Assembly (NCBI GenBank): GCA_023268965.1
Contig: JALRJE010000045.1
Coordinates: 1-41,207 of the forward strand
Direction of reading: 5' to 3'
Length of the DNA stretch: 41,207 nucleotides
Source: Crocinitomicaceae bacterium
Lineage (GTDB): Bacteria > Bacteroidota > Bacteroidia > Flavobacteriales_D > Crocinitomicaceae
Position numbers and translations under genes: made by a program. The notes under the pieces are model-generated. The model had not been told where the DNA came from and did no database searches. It worked only from the letters and a program-made list of their open reading frames with translations. Positions 1 to 7,425 of this stretch are shown here, piece after piece; the stretch's first letter is position 1; the number at the start of each line of letters is the position of its first letter.

Positions 1-2
1 CT

Positions 3-236
3 TTTTCTCCAGCACCAAATAACTGCCATCAATTGTCTTATGCAGGGACTTATCAAAACCCCTCTTCCATAGATTTATTCAAATTAGCAAGTCATTTCAA
101 CATTTCAAATCCGATGCAAATTATCGCGGAAGTAAAAGACATACTCACCAATTTTTCGAAGTACGCTAAATTACTCGACATCCGGAAACAAGAAGCTAAA
201 CTCGTTGATCAAACGATACAAAAGACATTACTTTGA
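3..236 (+). CDS. HipA-like toxin, C-terminal end (cut by window edge)
   Basis: The reading frame is open from the first bases to a TGA at 234-236, so the gene starts outside the window. A TTG at 33 is an internal codon rather than a convincing start. The visible ~78 residues run from a Pro-Asn-Asn-Cys-His stretch into helices ending with an EVKDIL...YAK pattern. This resembles the C-terminal helical end of HipA-family Ser/Thr kinase toxins of Bacteroidota (a segment with EV followed by a YAK motif). HipA toxins phosphorylate glutamyl-tRNA synthetase in E. coli, but the kinase motifs would lie outside the window and cannot be checked. An alternative is an unrelated helical protein tail. The 3' end overlaps tail-to-tail with a broken XRE regulator on the other strand. 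Confidence 0.42.
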   Translation, partial: FSPAPNNCHQLSYAGTYQNPSSIDLFKLASHFNISNPMQIIAEVKDILTNFSKYAKLLDIRKQEAKLVDQTIQKTLL

Positions 237-389
237 ATGCTTCCTCGGGCTATAAATAGCTGGCTGCTCACTAAAGGCTTTGTAATTAAATGGTGGCTCA
301 AACTGTAAGAATTCATTAAGGTCAACACCCAGTGCAGAAGCAATTTATTGTGCATAAATACTAGAGAAGTACCTTTTCTTCTCATTTTT
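228..389 (-). pseudogene. Remnant of an XRE-family HTH regulator
   Basis: On the minus strand one frame reads KNEKKRYFSSIYAQ, then a TAA stop, then IASALGVDLNEFLQFEPP and about 20 more residues to a stop at 228-230. The IASALGVDLNEF segment is the typical last helix of an XRE/Cro-type helix-turn-helix domain (compare the family pattern KRNxSLxxLxKIAxALGVDLxEF). The spacing before the stop fits that pattern residue for residue, so the TAA replaces a conserved Lys position. Upstream of about 389 further stops appear and the helix-turn-helix itself cannot be followed. I infer a decayed antitoxin or regulator gene. Such regulators often pair with HipA, but this one faces the HipA-like tail in the opposite orientation. 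Confidence 0.5.
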
Positions 390-429
390 TCATTTGTGAA
401 GCAGTAAAACTAGAATTTGAAGTTTATTG

Positions 430-455
430 AACCCCGCCTTGTGTGGGGTTTTTTG
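430..455 (+). terminator. Rho-independent terminator
   Basis: AACCCC pairs with GGGGTT across a short loop and is followed by a run of six T on the plus strand. It would end plus-strand transcription coming from the HipA-like gene. On the minus strand no T run follows. Confidence 0.6.
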
Positions 456-602
456 TTAATCTTTATCTTCTGCCCCAATCTGAGAGTCATACTCCTCAAA
501 TTTCTCATCTTCAAAAACATCAGCAATGAGGAGTTCGTCATCGCCGTTGGCGTGCATTTCTTGGAAGGCGGCTTCCCAGTTTTGTCTTGGTTCAGTTTTC
601 AT
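456..602 (-). pseudogene. MazE/AbrB-like antitoxin C-terminal remnant (48 aa)
   Basis: A short minus-strand frame with ATG at 602 encodes 48 residues starting MKTEPRQNWEAAFQEMHANG and continuing with an acidic DDELLIADVFEDE stretch. This matches, from memory of the family, the C-terminal toxin-binding tail of MazE/AbrB/SpoVT-type antitoxins of Bacteroidota (PRxxWExAFxEMHxNGDDxLLIxDVFEDE). The N-terminal swapped-hairpin DNA-binding domain is missing: a stop lies five codons upstream of the ATG and no related sequence was seen before it. No MazF/PemK-like toxin frame follows. It is either a decayed antitoxin or, less likely, an expressed solitary antitoxin tail. The remaining sequence between 237 and 659 holds only the XRE remnant and the terminator. 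Confidence 0.5.
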
Positions 603-658
603 GTAAGGGTAGTTTAGTTATCCTCTTTCCTGAAATGATAGATTTGATCTTTTAATTC

Positions 659-1372
659 TCACGATTTCCAAATCAAAAATACAATCCCGGCCAAGGCTAA
701 GCCAGTAGCGCGGCGAATAACGGCAATCATGCGCCCGGTTCGTTGCATGCCCTTTTGCAGGTCTTCAAAATCCTCCTCTGACATATCGTCGGAGCTTTCG
801 AGCCATTGGTCTGGGGCGCCGTCCGGGCTTACGATTTTAGCAACTATTGGACCGTCTTTGCCGTCAAGTATTTCGCAACTGGAGAGTTCAAAAGGCCCGT
901 TCAAAAAACGGTCTTCTAAACATTCTGACCAGCTACTATCATCGTTGTAGTTTTTGATGTCTACCAAAGTAAGTTCTTCACTGGTGCAAATAAACTGAGG
1001 AAGACTCGTCAGATTCGAATAAAGCGTCAGTTGATAGAGGTTTGGCGCAATAGGCTCTTTGAATGTGCTCAAATTGGGCAAATTGAAATCGATTAGGCCG
1101 AGTTCAAAAAGCGTATCGGGCATTGTCAAAGAACGTAAAGATTCACTTTTAATAGCGAGGATGTCTAATTTTTGAAAATTGGGTAGTATCAGTGTGCTGT
1201 CTTTGTAGTCAAAGTTGAGCCAATAAAGGTTGGGGTTGTTTACAAATAGGATGTCAAGGTCGGCTTGGGTGATATTTTTGCCAAAATATTCTCCTTCTAT
1301 TTCTTGAACGAATTGGGCGCGGATACCAAATGCTAATAAAAGGCTGAGTAAAAGTAGTTTAATGGGTGTCAT
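659..1372 (-). CDS. Secreted leucine-rich-repeat-like protein with C-terminal membrane anchor
   Basis: A 237-residue protein whose best start is the ATG at 1372, giving the signal peptide MTPIKLLLLSLLLAFGIRAQ. The ATG at 1417 adds a charged stretch and would overlap the antiporter gene more deeply. Residues ~35-140 contain irregular leucine-rich spacing (LYWLNFDYKDSTLILPNF, LPNLSTFKEP, LYQLTLYSNLTSLPQF), suggesting a short, degenerate LRR fold outside the cytoplasm. The C-terminal ~20 residues (LALAGIVFLIW) form a hydrophobic helix preceded by Arg residues. The start overlaps the stop of the antiporter gene by 14 nt, so the two are probably translationally coupled. The function is unknown; context suggests a partner of the ion transporters upstream. 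Confidence 0.6.
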   Translation of the reverse strand: MTPIKLLLLSLLLAFGIRAQFVQEIEGEYFGKNITQADLDILFVNNPNLYWLNFDYKDSTLILPNFQKLDILAIKSESLRSLTMPDTLFELGLIDFNLPNLSTFKEPIAPNLYQLTLYSNLTSLPQFICTSEELTLVDIKNYNDDSSWSECLEDRFLNGPFELSSCEILDGKDGPIVAKIVSPDGAPDQWLESSDDMSEEDFEDLQKGMQRTGRMIAVIRRATGLALAGIVFLIWKS

Positions 1373-2552
1373 GTGGAGGGGTGTTTTGTACGGGTTCTTT
1401 GTGAAAAATAAGTCCAATCATCATGACTAAAATACTGCACAAGATTACTTGAATAAAGAGGGCCTGATTGACAGTTCTGAGTTGGAGTGAGACAGGAATG
1501 CTTAAATAAAGCAGGATGGTTATGAGGCCTCGCGGTGCCACAAACAAATAAGGACTCAAGCTTTGCCTTGTAAGCAATAAGAATAGAAAGCGCAGGCTAA
1601 AAAGTAAGGCCATTAAACCAATAGACCACGGGAGGGTGTTAAGGTTGAGCAGATCTTCAGTTTGGATCATGAAGCCGAACAACACAAAAAATAAGGACCT
1701 AATTAAGAAAGTGGCTTCTGCAACGATATCAGAAAATTGTTTGATTTCTTGTGGGATTTTTTCGGGCTGAAAAAAACGAGCAATACGCCATTCTTTAAAT
1801 AAATGCAAATTACTGAGCGCAAGGCCAAAAATCAAGATGAAAATGAGTCCAGGTAAATGCCATAGTTTACTGAGGCTATAAAGGAGTAAAATCAACAACA
1901 AAATTGGACCATATTTGACGTGGTTGGACATCCTACTGAGCAGAAAAGATAGCACAATGCTCAGTACAATCGATAAGACAAATACCACTAGTATTTGGCC
2001 AAAAAAGCCAAGAACAGATTGGAAGTTGTAGACCTTATTGATCAATATAAAATTGAATACCAAGACGCCAATAATGTCTGAAATGCTACTTTCATAGGTA
2101 ATAAACGCACGGATGCGGACCTTAAAGTTTTTGACGCTCGGTATGGCAATGGCACTGCTAATAATGGCAAATGGCAAGGCGTTCAATATGGCAATGCGCC
2201 AAGTGGTTTGTTCTACCTCAACTAAAGCCCAAGCAAAAAGCCCAGTAAAGGCAATAAACGGCAGTAATGACATCAGAAAAGCACTACTAATTAACGGGAT
2301 AGCTCGTTTGCTCAGTTTGAGGTCGAGCGCACCTTCGAGCACGATTAATATCAAGCCAATGGTTCCAAAAACAGGTAGAATACCGTTTAGTTCGGGAACT
2401 TTAATTTGTGCAAACTGAGTAAATTGTTGCAGCCCCCAGCCCATTGCTAAGAGCCAGATAACAGTAGGTATGCGGGTAAACTTAGCGCTCAAATCTAAGA
2501 GATAGGCCAATAATAAGATTCCACTAATTAAGATGAGTAATTGTGCGGTCAT
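1359..2552 (-). CDS. Cation/proton antiporter (CPA family)
   Basis: A 397-residue polytopic membrane protein with about 11-12 hydrophobic helices, a usual length for the membrane domain of Na+(K+)/H+ antiporters. The N-terminal SAKFTRIPTVIWLLAMGW, the following EGALDLKL stretch and the later SSISDIIGVLVFNF segment match the CPA1/CPA2 fold, in which the ISDIIGV region carries the conserved Asp of the ion-binding site. There is no C-terminal TrkA-N domain. It probably exchanges Na+ or K+ for protons across the inner membrane. The gene starts 1 nt after the ClC gene stop and overlaps the LRR-like gene, so it sits within a four-gene minus-strand operon. Confidence 0.8.
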   Translation of the reverse strand: MTAQLLILISGILLLAYLLDLSAKFTRIPTVIWLLAMGWGLQQFTQFAQIKVPELNGILPVFGTIGLILIVLEGALDLKLSKRAIPLISSAFLMSLLPFIAFTGLFAWALVEVEQTTWRIAILNALPFAIISSAIAIPSVKNFKVRIRAFITYESSISDIIGVLVFNFILINKVYNFQSVLGFFGQILVVFVLSIVLSIVLSFLLSRMSNHVKYGPILLLILLLYSLSKLWHLPGLIFILIFGLALSNLHLFKEWRIARFFQPEKIPQEIKQFSDIVAEATFLIRSLFFVLFGFMIQTEDLLNLNTLPWSIGLMALLFSLRFLFLLLTRQSLSPYLFVAPRGLITILLYLSIPVSLQLRTVNQALFIQVILCSILVMMIGLIFHKEPVQNTPPHDTH

Positions 2553-2553
2553 G

Positions 2554-4344
2554 CTATTCGAGCGTGTTAATTTTTAAAGATTTTCTGTACGCTGAAAATA
2601 CAGTGGATTTGCTAATAAAGCCTTTGTAATAGCCATTTTCAACAATTGGTAAGACGATTTGGTCTGACGCTTCAAAAATTTGCATAACGGTTTCCATCGG
2701 GTCTTGGGGGCTGATTGTTTGTTTGGTTTCGGTCATGAGTTCTCCGATCGTAATTTCCTGATAGAGTTCAGGTTTGAACATCACAGCCCTTACGTTATCG
2801 AGCCAAATAACACCCAGTAATTCTTTGCGCCCATTGATAACCGGAAAAACAGTTCTTGAAGATTGTGAGAGAATATCTACGAGGTCTTCGAGTTGGTTCT
2901 CGGGATATAAAAGGGGGTAGTCTGCTTCGATAAACTCATCTGTTTTAAGCGAGAACAAAATATTTTTATCGCGGTCTTGCGTGAGCGCCTCGCCCTTTTT
3001 GACACTTCTTTTGATGTCCATAGCAAAGGGCTCGAAGTACTTAGAGACCGCATAACTAATTGAAGAAACCAACATGAGTGGAATCATGAGGGTATAACCT
3101 CCTGTAATTTCGGCAATCAAGAAGATGGCCGTAAGCGGCGCGTGATAAATACCCGCAAGAATTCCAGCCATACCTACAATGGTAAAATTATTGACTGGAA
3201 TATGAATGAGGCTGGTCATGTTGAGACCCGCTGAAAAGGAATAGCCTAAATAAGCACCTAAAAATAAGGCGGGGGCAAAGTTCCCGCCGTTACCGCCAGA
3301 ACCTAATGTAAGCCCCGTCGCTAAAGGTTTGGCAAACATGACCACAATAGTGAATGCCAAAACAACCCATGAATTTTTATTAAATTTCTCAAATAAGCTG
3401 TTGTCCATGAGGCTACTTGGGTCTTGGTCAGCAAGTATTTTGATGCTTTGATAGCCTTCGCCAAAAAGCGAAGGAAAAATATAAATGAGCGCTGCAAGGA
3501 GCAGACCGCCAATCAGTACTTTGAGGTAAATTCCGCCTTTCAAACGCCTTAGAAGGCTTTCTATTTTCAAGAAAGTGCGCATGTGGTAGACTGAGGCAAG
3601 GCCAGCTAATAAGCCGAGAAGGGCATAAAAAGGCACGTTGGTATAATCGAAGGTTTCTTTCAAAGAAAAAGTCAGCAAAATTCCATTGTGCAAGACAATT
3701 TTTGTGACCAATGCGCCAGTAGCAGCTGCAATAATGAGCGGAATAAAAGCCGTAATACTGATGTCTAATAACAGCACTTCTAAGGCAAAAAGCACGCCAG
3801 CAATAGGCGCATTAAATGCCGCGCCAATGCCTCCGGCTATGCCACAAGCAAGCAGGAGTGTACGGTCTTTGATAGACAAGCGGTATTTTCTAGAAAAATT
3901 AGAACCAATGGCAGCTCCTGTAACTACAATTGGCGCTTCTAGCCCAGTAGAACCACCAAGCCCTACCGTAACCGAACTTGTGAGGACTTGGTCGTACATG
4001 AGGTGTTGGGGCATAGAACCGTTTCTTTTGGCTATTGCGGCATGTACTTGCGGAAGCCCTTTGGTCAGTTTATTTTTTAAAAGGTAGCGGCTAATGAGTA
4101 CCGTGAGCAATAAGCCAATACCAGGAAGCACCAAATACAAAAAGCGGAAATCGCTGAGTTTGTCATAGGTAGCAGCCAAAAATATGTAGTGTACAAAGGT
4201 TTTGAGAACTACTGCGGCAATTCCAGCACTCAAGCCCACAAGAATACTGGCAACCAGCAAAAATTGTTTTTTGGTCAGGTGGTATTGCAACCATTTAAGC
4301 CAACGCTCAATGCGTCCTATTCCGATGCTTTTATTTAAGTCCAT
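2554..4344 (-). CDS. ClC-family chloride channel/transporter with CBS domains
   Basis: A 596-residue protein with the ClC membrane domain (residues ~25-445) and a C-terminal pair of CBS domains (~470-590) that may bind nucleotides. The selectivity regions are recognisable. TKGLPQ (94-99) stands where GSGIP is usual, so the Ser that binds chloride is Lys. GLEAP (134-138) keeps the external gating Glu (E136). GSGGNGGNFAPALFLGA is the GxGGxF segment, and GGYTLMIP supplies the conserved Tyr. In FNAPIAGVLFALEV the residue equivalent to the internal proton Glu (E203 of E. coli ClC) is Val190, as in eukaryotic ClC channels. The family is certain; whether it is a channel or an exchanger is open. The start codon follows the stop of the upstream gene directly (TAAATG). 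Confidence 0.9.
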   Translation of the reverse strand: MDLNKSIGIGRIERWLKWLQYHLTKKQFLLVASILVGLSAGIAAVVLKTFVHYIFLAATYDKLSDFRFLYLVLPGIGLLLTVLISRYLLKNKLTKGLPQVHAAIAKRNGSMPQHLMYDQVLTSSVTVGLGGSTGLEAPIVVTGAAIGSNFSRKYRLSIKDRTLLLACGIAGGIGAAFNAPIAGVLFALEVLLLDISITAFIPLIIAAATGALVTKIVLHNGILLTFSLKETFDYTNVPFYALLGLLAGLASVYHMRTFLKIESLLRRLKGGIYLKVLIGGLLLAALIYIFPSLFGEGYQSIKILADQDPSSLMDNSLFEKFNKNSWVVLAFTIVVMFAKPLATGLTLGSGGNGGNFAPALFLGAYLGYSFSAGLNMTSLIHIPVNNFTIVGMAGILAGIYHAPLTAIFLIAEITGGYTLMIPLMLVSSISYAVSKYFEPFAMDIKRSVKKGEALTQDRDKNILFSLKTDEFIEADYPLLYPENQLEDLVDILSQSSRTVFPVINGRKELLGVIWLDNVRAVMFKPELYQEITIGELMTETKQTISPQDPMETVMQIFEASDQIVLPIVENGYYKGFISKSTVFSAYRKSLKINTLE

Positions 4345-5100
4345 TTAGTGTTGTCCAGTGCTATTTTTTTCAATAAGTTGATCCCTTTGTAACAGTTTTA
4401 AATTACTTTCCCAAAAATGCTTGTCTGCTGCCGCTGTACCCTGATTATTCCCTGAAGAGTACACATAATTATCGATGATATAGCGGTCCCAATACAATAA
4501 GACCTCGTGCTTGGCTTTGCCCTGATAAACGGTGATTTGATAACGGGGAAGGTAGGGCGCTTGCCATTCAGAAGGAATGTATTTGTTGTTCAAAACGGTG
4601 TACTCATGTGTTGTAAAAATGCGCAATGCCTCGTTCATTTTAGGATGCATGCGCTGCACAGAATCGCTTTGGAGGTCTTTGATAAGCGATGAATCTATTG
4701 GTATTGTTAGCCAATTTGGTTTTTTAATTGGTTTGGATTGTATAGTTTTTTCACAAAGGTTCAATACGACATCCTGACCTAAAACACCGGATAAACTTCT
4801 TGTAATACCCAAGTCTATGAAATTTAATTGGCATGAATCTTTGCTGGTTCTTATATGGCCCGATATAATCGTTTGCTTCCCGTTTTTGAGGATGTTAAAT
4901 GTGGTATAAAAGGCCTTTTTGGGAGTTCTTGGGTTGCGAATTGCTTCGATGTCAATGCCGCCATAAGACTCTTGTACTTGCTCAACGCGATAAAGTTCAA
5001 TGGTATAAGAGGAGATATTCCATTTTTTGAGCAGTTCTTGTCCGAAGACAAATGGAACGAAATGAATGTATGATGTAAATAAAAGCAAAAACGGCTTCAT
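4345..5100 (-). CDS. Secreted protein of unknown function, first gene of the ion-transport operon
   Basis: A 251-residue protein starting with the signal peptide MKPFLLLFTSYIHFVPFVFG and otherwise soluble. The body is mixed alpha/beta with many aromatic residues and no motif that I recognise. Its stop codon abuts the ATG of the ClC gene, so it is transcribed with ClC, the antiporter and the LRR-like protein. It has the only promoter-like box upstream of that unit. A periplasmic or outer-membrane-associated role is inferred from the signal peptide alone. Confidence 0.65.
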   Translation of the reverse strand: MKPFLLLFTSYIHFVPFVFGQELLKKWNISSYTIELYRVEQVQESYGGIDIEAIRNPRTPKKAFYTTFNILKNGKQTIISGHIRTSKDSCQLNFIDLGITRSLSGVLGQDVVLNLCEKTIQSKPIKKPNWLTIPIDSSLIKDLQSDSVQRMHPKMNEALRIFTTHEYTVLNNKYIPSEWQAPYLPRYQITVYQGKAKHEVLLYWDRYIIDNYVYSSGNNQGTAAADKHFWESNLKLLQRDQLIEKNSTGQH

Positions 5101-5104
5101 CCGT

Positions 5105-5112
5105 TAAAGTTA
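5105..5112 (-). promoter_or_regulatory. -7 box TAACTTTA, 4 nt before the start codon
   Basis: On the minus strand TAACTTTA (consensus TAnnTTTG) is followed by ACGG and then the ATG at 5100. With the usual distance from box to transcription start, the mRNA would begin at or next to the ATG (leaderless). Confidence 0.5.
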
Positions 5113-5136
5113 GGTATTTCAGCTAGCTTAAAAAGA

Positions 5137-5144
5137 TAACTTTG
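5137..5144 (+). promoter_or_regulatory. -7 promoter box TAACTTTG for the SulP gene
   Basis: An exact match to the Bacteroidota TAnnTTTG element. TTTC lies 16 nt upstream in the place of the -33 TTTG. The leader would be about 35 nt before the ATG at 5183. It lies back to back with the minus-strand box at 5105-5112. Confidence 0.6.
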
Positions 5145-5182
5145 CACAAAATTCAATGAAAACAATCCTTTACAATCTTTAA

Positions 5183-6700
5183 ATGAACTTTTTACTTCCA
5201 AAAGACATCAATTATAAAACAGAAATACTTTCAGGTTTAACTGTAGCCCTCGCATTGGTGCCAGAAGCTGTTGCTTTTGCCCTAATTGCAGGGCTTTCAC
5301 CACTAACAGGCTTGTATGCTGCTTTTGTTATGGGGCTGGTGAGTGCTTTATTTGGTGGTCGCCCGGGCATGATTTCCGGCGCTACAGGTGCTGTTGCGGT
5401 TGTCTTGGTCAGTTTAGTAAAAAGCCATGGGGTAGAATATATTTTTGCAACTGTTATTCTGGCCGGGCTTATCCAGGTACTGGCTGGCGTTTTAAGGTTA
5501 GGTAAATTCATCAGGCTTGTTCCACAATCTGTTATTTACGGCTTTGTGAACGGTCTAGCCATCGTTATTTTTAGTGCTCAACTGGCTCAATTTAAAGATG
5601 AGCAAGGTGCATGGCTGCAAGGTCCTGCGCTTTTTTTAATGTTAGGTTTAGTTTTGTTTTCAATGTTGATTATTTGGGGCCTGCCTAAACTCACAAAAGC
5701 TATACCGGCCTCTTTAACAGCCATTCTTATTATTTTTGGTTTGGTTAGTTTGTTTCAGTTAGATACCAAAACTGTTGGCGATATTTCGTCTATTAAAGGA
5801 AGTTTTCCGCCTTTTCATTTACCAGAGGTGCCTATATCATGGAGTACCTTAACAATCATCTTTCCGTATGCTGCAATTGTTGCGGGCGTTGGTTTAATTG
5901 AGAGTTTACTCACCTTGAATATTGTTGATGAATTGACCCAAACCAGAGGCCGCAGCAACAAAGAAGCCATTGCACAAGGTGCGGCAAATGTTTTATCGGG
6001 CTTATTTTCTGGAATGGGCGGTTGTGCAATGATTGGCCAAAGCCTCATTAACATAGGAAACGGTGCTAGAGCAAGGTTGTCTGGGGTGATTGCGGCAGTT
6101 TTTTTATTGCTTTTTGTGATGTTCGCCTCAGACCTCATCGAAATGGTTCCGATGGCTGCATTAACAGGTCTCATGATTATGGTGTCTATTGGAACCTTTG
6201 AATGGGCCTCCTTAAAGGTTTTTCGTAAAATGCCGTCCTCTGATATTTTTGTCATGGTCGTTGTAACCTTGGTTACCGTGTTTTTGCACAACCTTGCTTT
6301 GGCGGTCTTTGTTGGGGTAATTATAGCAGCCCTTGTTTTTGCCTGGGACAACGCCAAACGAATCAGAGCTAGAAAATTTACTGACGAAAATGGCGTCAAG
6401 CATTATCAAATCTACGGCCCCTTATTTTTTGGTTCAACTGCTACTTTCTTAGAGAAATTCGAAGTTGCTGCTGATCCCAGGCATGTAATTATAGATTTTG
6501 CAGAAAGCCGAGTGGTAGATATGTCGGCCATTGATGCACTCAACAAATTAACCGAGCAATACAGTAGAGAAGGTAAGATATTACAACTCAAACACCTGAG
6601 TCCTGATTGCTTACTTTTACTTCAAAATGCAGACCAGCTCATCGAAGTGAACATTTTAGAAGACCCTACGTATAAAGTGCTTGCCGATCATTTGGCCTAA
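5183..6700 (+). CDS. SulP-family inorganic anion transporter with STAS domain
   Basis: A 505-residue protein of usual SulP length. The N-terminal membrane domain starts with the hallmark LTVALALVPEAVAFALIAGL and GLYAAFVMGLVSALFGG, followed by MISGATGAVAVV. About 10-14 hydrophobic helices extend to residue ~390. The C-terminal ~100 residues form a STAS domain (IYGPLFFGSTATFLEKF..., VIIDFAESRVVDMSAIDAL). SulP proteins take up sulfate, bicarbonate (BicA) or other anions, usually with Na+ or H+; the substrate cannot be told from the sequence. It is divergent from the ClC/antiporter operon, so the locus handles anion and proton balance. A beta-barrel gene follows 11 nt downstream. Confidence 0.9.
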   Translation: MNFLLPKDINYKTEILSGLTVALALVPEAVAFALIAGLSPLTGLYAAFVMGLVSALFGGRPGMISGATGAVAVVLVSLVKSHGVEYIFATVILAGLIQVLAGVLRLGKFIRLVPQSVIYGFVNGLAIVIFSAQLAQFKDEQGAWLQGPALFLMLGLVLFSMLIIWGLPKLTKAIPASLTAILIIFGLVSLFQLDTKTVGDISSIKGSFPPFHLPEVPISWSTLTIIFPYAAIVAGVGLIESLLTLNIVDELTQTRGRSNKEAIAQGAANVLSGLFSGMGGCAMIGQSLINIGNGARARLSGVIAAVFLLLFVMFASDLIEMVPMAALTGLMIMVSIGTFEWASLKVFRKMPSSDIFVMVVVTLVTVFLHNLALAVFVGVIIAALVFAWDNAKRIRARKFTDENGVKHYQIYGPLFFGSTATFLEKFEVAADPRHVIIDFAESRVVDMSAIDALNKLTEQYSREGKILQLKHLSPDCLLLLQNADQLIEVNILEDPTYKVLADHLA

Positions 6701-6711
6701 AACTATCTAAC

Positions 6712-7386
6712 ATGAAAAAACTATTCTTTTCTTTGTCTCTGTTGACCTGTATGAGCGCAGTAAATGCGCAAATGCTCACTTTCGATGTAGCGGCAAAATA
6801 TGCCTACAGCGCAACGGCTATGTTCAATAAAAATATTTCTGACTTAGGCGCCTCTCAAGATTACGATGTGGCTTATAGTCAAAATTATGGTGCTGCCCTA
6901 AGTGTGAATTATAAATTTATTGGCGTTGGAGCAGAATTGATGTTTGGAAATTTTATTTGTGCCTATCAAGGAGGTGAAACCGTAGCAAGTTCCTATAAAT
7001 CTAATGTTAAACTTACTACAACTCAGATACCATTATATTTAAGATTAGGTGGTGAAGAGGGCTCTTTCAGTGAATTTGGTGTTGTTATGAATAATGTGAG
7101 GTCTGCAACCTATTCTTACGCTAGTACATTGATAGATCCGCCCGCAACTAATGATGTAACAGATGAATATCAAAACTTTTTAGGTTATATGTTCGGATTT
7201 GGCGCTAGAATGAAACTGAAAAAAATTCCTTTGGCAGTATCTCTCAGCTCACGCTTTATGTATAGTCCAAATGACGCAGGTGGAGTAGACGCCATGGGGA
7301 CCTCGCTCAGTATTTATCCTAGCGAATATAAAACCAATGCGGCCTCCGTAGGCATTCATTTTGGCATGGTATATTTAATTCACTGA
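6712..7386 (+). CDS. Outer-membrane beta-barrel protein
   Basis: A 224-residue protein with the signal peptide MKKLFFSLSLLTCMSAVNAQ. The body alternates aromatic and small residues in strands (YGAALSVNYKFIGVGAELMFG, FGARMKLKKIPLAVSLSSRF) and ends in a hydrophobic strand GIHFGMVYLIH. This is typical of porin-like beta-barrel proteins of Bacteroidota (OMP_b-brl type). It starts 11 nt after the SulP gene and has no promoter of its own, so it is probably cotranscribed. The function is unknown; it might supply outer-membrane passage for the transported anion. Confidence 0.7.
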   Translation: MKKLFFSLSLLTCMSAVNAQMLTFDVAAKYAYSATAMFNKNISDLGASQDYDVAYSQNYGAALSVNYKFIGVGAELMFGNFICAYQGGETVASSYKSNVKLTTTQIPLYLRLGGEEGSFSEFGVVMNNVRSATYSYASTLIDPPATNDVTDEYQNFLGYMFGFGARMKLKKIPLAVSLSSRFMYSPNDAGGVDAMGTSLSIYPSEYKTNAASVGIHFGMVYLIH

Positions 7387-7425
7387 TTGATTTCTTATCC
7401 CTCGCGCCAAAGTTTATTGACTTTA

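Noticed and set aside
417..617. A 66-codon plus-strand frame with a hydrophobic N-terminus
   Set aside because: It runs through the terminator hairpin and is antisense to the MazE-like tail, whose residue pattern is recognisable. No family signal was seen in the plus-strand frame.
5815..6399. A 194-codon minus-strand frame inside the SulP gene
   Set aside because: SulP is unambiguous in the other frame. The antisense product is low-complexity Thr/Ala/Lys sequence typical of a shadow frame.
7387..7425. Expected terminator between the convergent beta-barrel gene and T9SS gene
   Set aside because: No hairpin with a T-run is visible in this 39-nt gap, so termination must be by other means or the transcripts overlap.
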